The notes beneath the pieces were generated by a model, which saw nothing but the letters and a program-made list of their open reading frames with translations, made no database searches and was not told the DNA's origin. The position numbers and the translations under genes were made by a program. Source: CAXTTV01 sp964247295 (GTDB taxonomy: Bacteria; Chloroflexota; Ktedonobacteria; Ktedonobacterales; Ktedonobacteraceae). From it: a stretch of DNA of 54,176 nucleotides. The stretch spans positions 1 through 54,176 of the forward strand of contig CAXTTV010000009.1 of assembly GCA_964247295.1 (NCBI GenBank), given 5' to 3'. Positions 49,710 to 54,176 of this stretch are shown here, in pieces (within the stretch, counting starts at the first letter, position 1; each line of letters begins with the position of its first letter).

Positions 49710-50330
49710 ATGAAAGAGCAGGAAGACGCGAAGGTATTTGACCTATCTGGTGGGTGGCTCTGTCTAGATTTTTGCAATACGCTCTCTGAAAGGGCGAAGG
49801 TTCCGATCGAAAGATTGAGGACGTATAGCGATCTTTTGCGTTGGGGTCGTGAAACAAATATTATCACAGCGAGAGAAGAAGAGGATTTAGCGCGCCGATT
49901 TGAGAAGCAGCCAGAGCAAGCCATCTCAACTTTAGAAAAAGCGATCGAGATTCGAGAAGCTTTTTACGCGGTGTTTATTAAGGTTGCCAGTGGGGAGAAT
50001 CCAACCGATGAGGAGACAGAGAGGCTAAATACGGTAGTGCAGCCCTGGATAGGACAATCCAAATTAACCTGGTGGAATGGTGCGTTCAAGTGGGGAAGTG
50101 AGGAAGACCAGCTTAAGTTGGGTACCCTCCTCTGGGAAGTCGTGAGATCGGGCACTGAACTGCTCACGTCGGGTATCCTGAAGGATCTGCGCGTCTGTGC
50201 CGCCGATGACTGTCGTTGGTTGTTTGTTGATACAACCAAAAATCATAGTCGCAGATGGTGTGATATGAAGACCTGTGGTAATCGGGCCAAGGTTCGACAG
50301 CATCACGAGCGGAAGCGACAGGGTGCTTGA
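49710..50330 (+). CDS. ABATE-domain protein with CGNR zinc finger
   Basis: A 206-residue regulator-like protein. The N-terminal part (FDLSGGWLCLDFCNTLSERA, YSDLLRWGRETNIIT) is the ABATE (DUF1470) domain, a putative stress-induced ligand sensor. The C-terminal CGNR zinc finger is intact: CAADDCRWLFVDTTKN and RRWCDMKTCGNRAKVRQHHER. Such proteins are predicted DNA-binding regulators. The stop overlaps the region where an earlier start of the following phosphoesterase is possible, so they are one unit. The start at 49710 has AAAGGAAC upstream. Confidence 0.92.
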   Translation: MKEQEDAKVFDLSGGWLCLDFCNTLSERAKVPIERLRTYSDLLRWGRETNIITAREEEDLARRFEKQPEQAISTLEKAIEIREAFYAVFIKVASGENPTDEETERLNTVVQPWIGQSKLTWWNGAFKWGSEEDQLKLGTLLWEVVRSGTELLTSGILKDLRVCAADDCRWLFVDTTKNHSRRWCDMKTCGNRAKVRQHHERKRQGA

Positions 50331-50374
50331 GCCATCAGACGAATGACATTGAGAAAAGAAAGGATAAGGCAGCC

Positions 50375-51313
50375 ATGGAAGAGACAGAAGAGGAACTGGT
50401 ATATTTCTGGGGGATCGGTGATCTCCATTATCGGGTCTGGCCGGAATGGAGAAAGATTCAAGAGCGACGCTACGATCGGGTCTTTCAAGATTTAGACAAA
50501 ATCTGGAGGGAGTCAGGAAAGCCCGCGTTCTGCGCCTCTCCGGGTGATCTGGTCGAGACCGGTGATCGTAAAAACTACGAGCTTGCCCGGCAGAGCCTCA
50601 AGGAACGCCTGGGGGATCTGCCCTTGTTCCCCGGATTGGGCAATCATGAGTATTATAGCGAGGATGGTGAAGACCTCAGGTATATCGACAGGCTCTTTAC
50701 TGAGACATGGGAGAAGCCCGTTCGTTATTCCTGGGTAGTGGGAGAAGTGCTCTGCATTATGTTGGACTATCCCAATCCATTTTTGCAGCCTGATGTTACC
50801 AGCGTTGGCCTGATTCCAGAGGCGCTGGCCTTTCTAGAACAGACATTAAGCGAGCATCCTGAGAAAATCGCCATCATCTTTTCTCACAATCCGCTGGCCA
50901 ATACCGTCTTGGATCGAGATCCCAGGCAAAATCTGGACTACAACACCACCCAGTCGTTCTTTTCCCTATCAAACTCGCAGGAGGTTCGGGAACTGCTTGG
51001 AAGGTACTCTCATGCCTGTTTATTTATCAGTGGGCACACACATAGTGGCTGGGAAGCGCCAGGAATTGTCGTGACCGAGGAATTGAACGGCCACCCGATC
51101 ACCTTTCTTAATCTAATGTCCCCCTGGTATACCGGGACCCGAGGCGGCCCGAAGATCGCCGAAGATCAGAGCGTTATTTACACCTCTGACGAGCCCGATG
51201 TCGCCCCCAGCTTCAGCCTGAGAATTTCTAGAAGTGGTGCCGAGATCAGATTGAGAGAGCATTTGAGTGGACAATGGTTGAAAAGCTGGCGCGTCCCTTT
51301 TGTAATCCCATGA
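50375..51313 (+). CDS. Metallophosphoesterase
   Basis: A 312-residue calcineurin-like phosphoesterase. The metal motifs are D16xH18 in GIGDLHY, GDLVETGD, GNHEYY, FSHNPL and GHTHSGW, so the two-metal site looks complete. The ATG at 50375 follows AAGGC; a TTG at 50327 would overlap the CGNR gene by 4 bases. Substrate is not apparent: the family includes nucleotidases, phosphodiesterases and protein phosphatases. Its coupling to the CGNR regulator suggests shared control. Confidence 0.88.
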   Translation: MEETEEELVYFWGIGDLHYRVWPEWRKIQERRYDRVFQDLDKIWRESGKPAFCASPGDLVETGDRKNYELARQSLKERLGDLPLFPGLGNHEYYSEDGEDLRYIDRLFTETWEKPVRYSWVVGEVLCIMLDYPNPFLQPDVTSVGLIPEALAFLEQTLSEHPEKIAIIFSHNPLANTVLDRDPRQNLDYNTTQSFFSLSNSQEVRELLGRYSHACLFISGHTHSGWEAPGIVVTEELNGHPITFLNLMSPWYTGTRGGPKIAEDQSVIYTSDEPDVAPSFSLRISRSGAEIRLREHLSGQWLKSWRVPFVIP

Positions 51314-51365
51314 GGTTATATGATATGCTGCATAGAAAGATCCAAAAACTATATTGAGGTACCAC

Positions 51366-52019
51366 ATGTATACCTTAAACCTTAATCCAGATGAGCTTTT
51401 GACCACCACCAGGACAGTCAGGAAGCGGTTGGATTTTAATCGTCCAGTTGAAGAGTCTGTTATTCGAGAGTGTGTCGAGATCGCTATGCAGGCCCCCTCG
51501 GGCAGTAACCAGCAGGCATGGCAGTTTGTATTTGTCACCGATCCCCAGAAGCGTCAGGCCGTCAGTGCATACTACAAAAAAGCGGTTGATGAGTATCTCA
51601 GCTCTGAGTGGGCTGCGGGCAAGCTTTTCGCGGACAATCCCGAGCGGCACGCCGTCCAACAGAAGGTGCAAGATTCCGTCGCATATCTAGGAGATCATAT
51701 GCAAGATGCGCCAGTCCTATTTATTCCCTGTTTCAAGGGCCGGCCAGATGGACGGCCAGCCAGCTCTCAGGCCTCTCCCTGGGGCTCAATCATTCCCGCC
51801 ACCTGGAGCTTTATGCTGGCCGCCCGAGCCAGAGGACTGGGGACCGCCTGGACCACCCTACACCTGAGGTATGAGCGCGAGGTTGCCGATCTTCTAGGCA
51901 TTCCCTATGAGCAGTATACGCAGGTTAGTTTAATCCCTGTGGCCTATACCATCGGGACTGATTTCAAGCCAGCGAAGCGTGAGAATCCCGATAGTGTCAT
52001 GCACTGGAACAAGTGGTAA
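51366..52019 (+). CDS. Nitroreductase family protein
   Basis: A 217-residue FMN-dependent oxidoreductase. The N-terminal TVRKRLDFNRPV and the APSGSNQQAWQFVFVTD segment carry the flavin-binding Arg and Ser/Asn of the family, and the C-terminal GLGTAWTTLHLRYEREVADLLGIP closes the FMN site. Members reduce nitroaromatics, quinones or enones. The ATG at 51366 has GAGG six bases upstream; a TTG at 51354 is less likely. It lies 52 bases after the phosphoesterase gene, perhaps in one operon. Confidence 0.92.
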   Translation: MYTLNLNPDELLTTTRTVRKRLDFNRPVEESVIRECVEIAMQAPSGSNQQAWQFVFVTDPQKRQAVSAYYKKAVDEYLSSEWAAGKLFADNPERHAVQQKVQDSVAYLGDHMQDAPVLFIPCFKGRPDGRPASSQASPWGSIIPATWSFMLAARARGLGTAWTTLHLRYEREVADLLGIPYEQYTQVSLIPVAYTIGTDFKPAKRENPDSVMHWNKW

Positions 52020-52032
52020 GCACAGAAAAGGA

Positions 52033-52938
52033 TCAGTCAAAAGCGGCGTAAACCGGTAAATGATCACTGGCATCCTCTCCCTGCGCATTGCCTCCTGAGT
52101 GAATCACATGGGAATTGCAGAGGCGGGGAGCCAGTTCCGGGCTGGCAAAGATATAGTCGATACGTCCGCAGAGGGCCGCCGAGTGAAAGGTAAAGCCCAA
52201 ATCTTTGGGATTGATTGTCCGAAAACAATCCGCATAGCCAGCTTGAAGCAGCAGATCTATGCCACCTCGCGCGTAGGCTGGGCTCACCTGATCCATCAGG
52301 AAGCGTGAGAGCTTGTGACGGAGCAATACAGGCATCAGCCTACGGATAATCCGGAATGGCAGGGGAGCCTTTCGCCTTTTGGGATCGTAACTATTGGGGG
52401 GAGGCGACTGTTGCTGAAATTGTTTCATCATATGAGTAAGCAGAATCGAAGCTTTGAAAGGATCATGAGGCGAGATGGAATTGAAATCGCCCATGACTAG
52501 ATGAGGCAGACCCTGATAAGCCTGCATCAGGCGCAGCGTCTCCTCGATCTCTTGACGGCGGATCAGATTGCTTTCCTTACCCTTATGAAAATTCGCTGTT
52601 AGATGTAGTACAAACGCCGTCAGGGACGATCCCGAAGGTTCTTGAACCGTAGCCTCCAGAATATGGTAACGCGTAAAAATCTTTCGATCCTCATGAACCT
52701 TGAATGCCAAAATGGGGAAGCGACTGAGCAGGGCAACCTGCCAATCGCGGGGGCCCTTGCCCTTGCCAGTCAGACAGTAGTGCATATTCAGGCGGTGGGC
52801 TAGTTCCTCCACGACAGAAGGATCGGTTGCCTCCGCCAGACCAACAAGATCCGCATTAGTTGAGCGGATCATTTCCGTCAGGGCATCCACGCGTGGTGTA
52901 CCGCCAAGCAGAATATTATATGAAAGAACCTGGAGCAT
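52033..52938 (-). CDS. Endonuclease/exonuclease/phosphatase (EEP) family protein
   Basis: A 301-residue member of the DNase I-like superfamily. The motifs are SYNILLGG (metal Asn), LVGLAEAT (Glu), VLHLTA, MGDFNSI (Asp and Asn) and SDHLPVYA (Asp-His at the end), so the catalytic set looks complete. It could cleave nucleic acids, lipid headgroups or phosphoinositide-like substrates; EEP sequences alone do not decide. There is no signal peptide. The TPR gene upstream lies about 110 bases away on the same strand. Confidence 0.87.
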   Translation of the reverse strand: MLQVLSYNILLGGTPRVDALTEMIRSTNADLVGLAEATDPSVVEELAHRLNMHYCLTGKGKGPRDWQVALLSRFPILAFKVHEDRKIFTRYHILEATVQEPSGSSLTAFVLHLTANFHKGKESNLIRRQEIEETLRLMQAYQGLPHLVMGDFNSISPHDPFKASILLTHMMKQFQQQSPPPNSYDPKRRKAPLPFRIIRRLMPVLLRHKLSRFLMDQVSPAYARGGIDLLLQAGYADCFRTINPKDLGFTFHSAALCGRIDYIFASPELAPRLCNSHVIHSGGNAQGEDASDHLPVYAAFD

Positions 52939-53051
52939 AGAAAAATCCTTCTAGTGTCTTCTGCTTTAGAGACGAAACAGGGCCGGCTTGCGTATACAAA
53001 ACCGGTCGGTCCAGCAGGCTCAAAAAGTAAGAGGGCAGTGATTTTTTTTGT

Positions 53052-53762
53052 TTAGAGATAGCGTAAAGCATCCAGAACCTGATGAAGCTTCTGATTAATC
53101 CTTTGTTGCTGATCCCTGGAATCGTGAGAGAGCCGGAGGGCATTCTCAAAATACATCAAGGAATGCTCCAGACATTCCGACTTCTTCATCTGTTCAATCT
53201 TCTTCGAGAGCTCGAAATAGGCATTCCCCAACTGGTAGAGGGCATCGGCATTCTGATCTGTATAGCGGGCCTTTCCCGTGTAAAAGCTTTGGGCGCGCCG
53301 ATAGTGGCGGATCGCCTCATTCAAATGAATCTGCCGTTTATTGCCCAGAAGTGCCTGGCGGAGTTTTGCCAGTCCGAGGTACTGGTGAGTAGCTGCCCAG
53401 ATCTCCGTATGGTTCGAGCAATGTTGCAGGACCAGTTCGTAGTGCGAAACCGCCTTTTCCAGTAGGCGGAGCTGTGCCGATTTGCCTTTCTCGGTCGCGC
53501 TCTGTGTCAGCAGTGTATAGCCGAGATGATAATTGAGCAAGGCGGGATCAGGCTCGTCAGGAAGAGGATCGGAGACAGCCAGAAGGGCCTCCGCTTCCGC
53601 CTCCGGGGTGGGTTCTGCTTTCCGTAATGGCATCTTTTGAGTAGCAGGAATTGCTGGAGGTACAGGCTGTTTCACCGTCTCCTGTTCCGCGATATCAAAA
53701 GATTGGCGGTGAGGAAAAAGCTTCGAAAGCCGGGAAAATAGCGAATCCTGATGAATGTCCAT
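53052..53762 (-). CDS. Hypothetical protein with TPR-like repeats
   Basis: A 236-residue soluble protein. A Pro/Ala/Glu-rich N-terminal 75 residues leads into helices of tetratricopeptide type from about residue 76 (ALLNYHLGYTLLTQS, ATHQYLGLAKLRQALLG, ADALYQLGNAYFELSKK). It likely binds a partner protein. No enzymatic motif is seen. The start follows GAGGA. It is the last gene before a long non-coding region. Confidence 0.75.
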   Translation of the reverse strand: MDIHQDSLFSRLSKLFPHRQSFDIAEQETVKQPVPPAIPATQKMPLRKAEPTPEAEAEALLAVSDPLPDEPDPALLNYHLGYTLLTQSATEKGKSAQLRLLEKAVSHYELVLQHCSNHTEIWAATHQYLGLAKLRQALLGNKRQIHLNEAIRHYRRAQSFYTGKARYTDQNADALYQLGNAYFELSKKIEQMKKSECLEHSLMYFENALRLSHDSRDQQQRINQKLHQVLDALRYL

Positions 53763-54120
53763 AAAAAAATATCCTCAACAATAAAACATGATAGGATCGC
53801 GAAAGCAAAGCATTCCTGATCAGCAAGGGTAAGGTTGCCTGATAGAGCTTGATACAGAAACTGTATCCGCATCTGCGGATCGGTATATACTTCAAATAAA
53901 CGTGAGGTTGGCTAATACTTATTGACACGAACAAAGAGGCCCCCACTTACCACCCACTTCCTATACTTCAAAGTTGTATAAGTACGTCTAAACATAACAA
54001 AATAGTACTTGAAAAAGTCCGTGAAGAACAGATCACAGATAACCCCTACTTTAACATAAGTCTCCTGTTAAATCAAATGCTCTCTTTTGTGTACCAGGGC
54101 TATTTCATTCTGGAAGGAAA
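53763..54120. other. Intergenic region of about 360 bases
   Basis: AT-rich, without a supported gene on either strand. It contains two overlapping palindromes near 53851-53880 and is otherwise plain; the hairpin repeat begins at its right end. The minus-strand promoter of the TPR gene should lie in its left part. Confidence 0.6.
53851..53880. promoter_or_regulatory. Overlapping palindromes, candidate operator
   Basis: gatacagaaactgtatc (53851-53867, 7-base arms) overlaps atccgcatctgcggat (53865-53880, 7-base arms). They lie about 90-120 bases before the TPR gene start. The function is not shown. Confidence 0.35.
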
Positions 54121-54176
54121 GGGGGTCCAGGGGTTTGTACCCCTGGCGGGGGCGGGGTGTCCCCGCTCATCTCCTT
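54121..54176. repeat. Two-hairpin GC-rich repeat, copy 2 (runs to window edge)
   Basis: Stem-loops ccaggggtttgtacccctgg (54127-54146) and gcggggtgtccccgc (54152-54166) are joined by five G/C bases (CGGGG). Read this way, the copy at 13812-13866 (minus strand) has the same order: a first hairpin, a CGGGG spacer, and a G4-x-GTCCCC hairpin. The arm bases of the first hairpin differ but both halves changed together, which suggests selection for pairing. Confidence 0.72.

Noticed and set aside
1..54176. tRNA or rRNA genes
   Set aside because: No cloverleaf with a GGTTCGA-type T-loop, CCA end or rRNA-like stretch was seen by reading.
1..54176. CRISPR array or Cas genes
   Set aside because: No regularly spaced repeat series and no Cas-like protein were found.

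Overview
The window looks like a chromosomal stretch from a Ktedonobacteria-like member of the Chloroflexota. This is inferred from gene content, not from a marker gene. Pointers are two large PknB-type kinase genes (one with C-terminal WD40 repeats, one with a secreted C-terminal domain), HtrA-like proteases beside a LuxR regulator, an S53 acid protease, an ABATE/CGNR-type regulator, an F420-type LLM oxidoreductase, an SNF2/SWIM pair, and a two-hairpin GC-rich repeat of a style common in that phylum. Base composition is slightly above half G+C by eye. No rRNA, tRNA, CRISPR array, transposase, integrase or phage gene was seen.

Layout. 1-2320: end of an acyl-CoA dehydrogenase, then a two-gene ABC-2 exporter with a palindromic site upstream. 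2327-7138: a glutaredoxin-thioredoxin reductase fusion divergent from pdhABC; no E3 gene is present. 7200-17036: a signalling stretch with a kinase-like protein lacking the catalytic Asp (probable pseudokinase), a quinone oxidoreductase, a Tic20/DUF4870-like membrane protein, a cyclic-nucleotide-binding-fold protein, a LuxR regulator with a degenerate receiver, two HtrA-like proteases, and an intact kinase with six WD40 repeats. 17218-25019: polysaccharide deacetylase, split chromate transporter, UBP zinc finger, a decayed heme peroxidase fragment, a second ABC exporter and a secreted S53 peptidase. 25116-26965: protoporphyrinogen oxidase and a stand-alone receiver.

27107-32721 is a sugar-acid catabolic island around a divergent promoter with a palindrome: lactonase, galactonate dehydratase and a LmbE-type deacetylase on one side; a KDG-type kinase, a second PfkB kinase and a class II aldolase on the other. 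Together they could take a sugar lactone through galactonate and 2-keto-3-deoxygalactonate to a phosphorylated intermediate that is cleaved; no dgoA-type aldolase is seen.

32766-46878 holds a TPR protein, the SNF2 helicase and SWIM pair, a phospholipase D/cardiolipin synthase, HtpG, an aldo/keto reductase, an LLM oxidoreductase, a Bcp-type peroxiredoxin and a zinc-ribbon/propeller membrane protein. 47126-53762 holds a cytochrome P450, a YflT-type stress protein, a 44-residue membrane protein, the CGNR regulator overlapping a metallophosphoesterase, a nitroreductase, an EEP-family phosphodiesterase and a TPR protein. The window ends in a second copy of the two-hairpin repeat.

Most genes look ordinary. 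The points most worth pursuing are the pseudokinase, the plastid-type E2 active site, the hairpin repeat family, the LuxR-HtrA module without phosphoacceptor, the aldolase swap in the galactonate island, and the small membrane protein.
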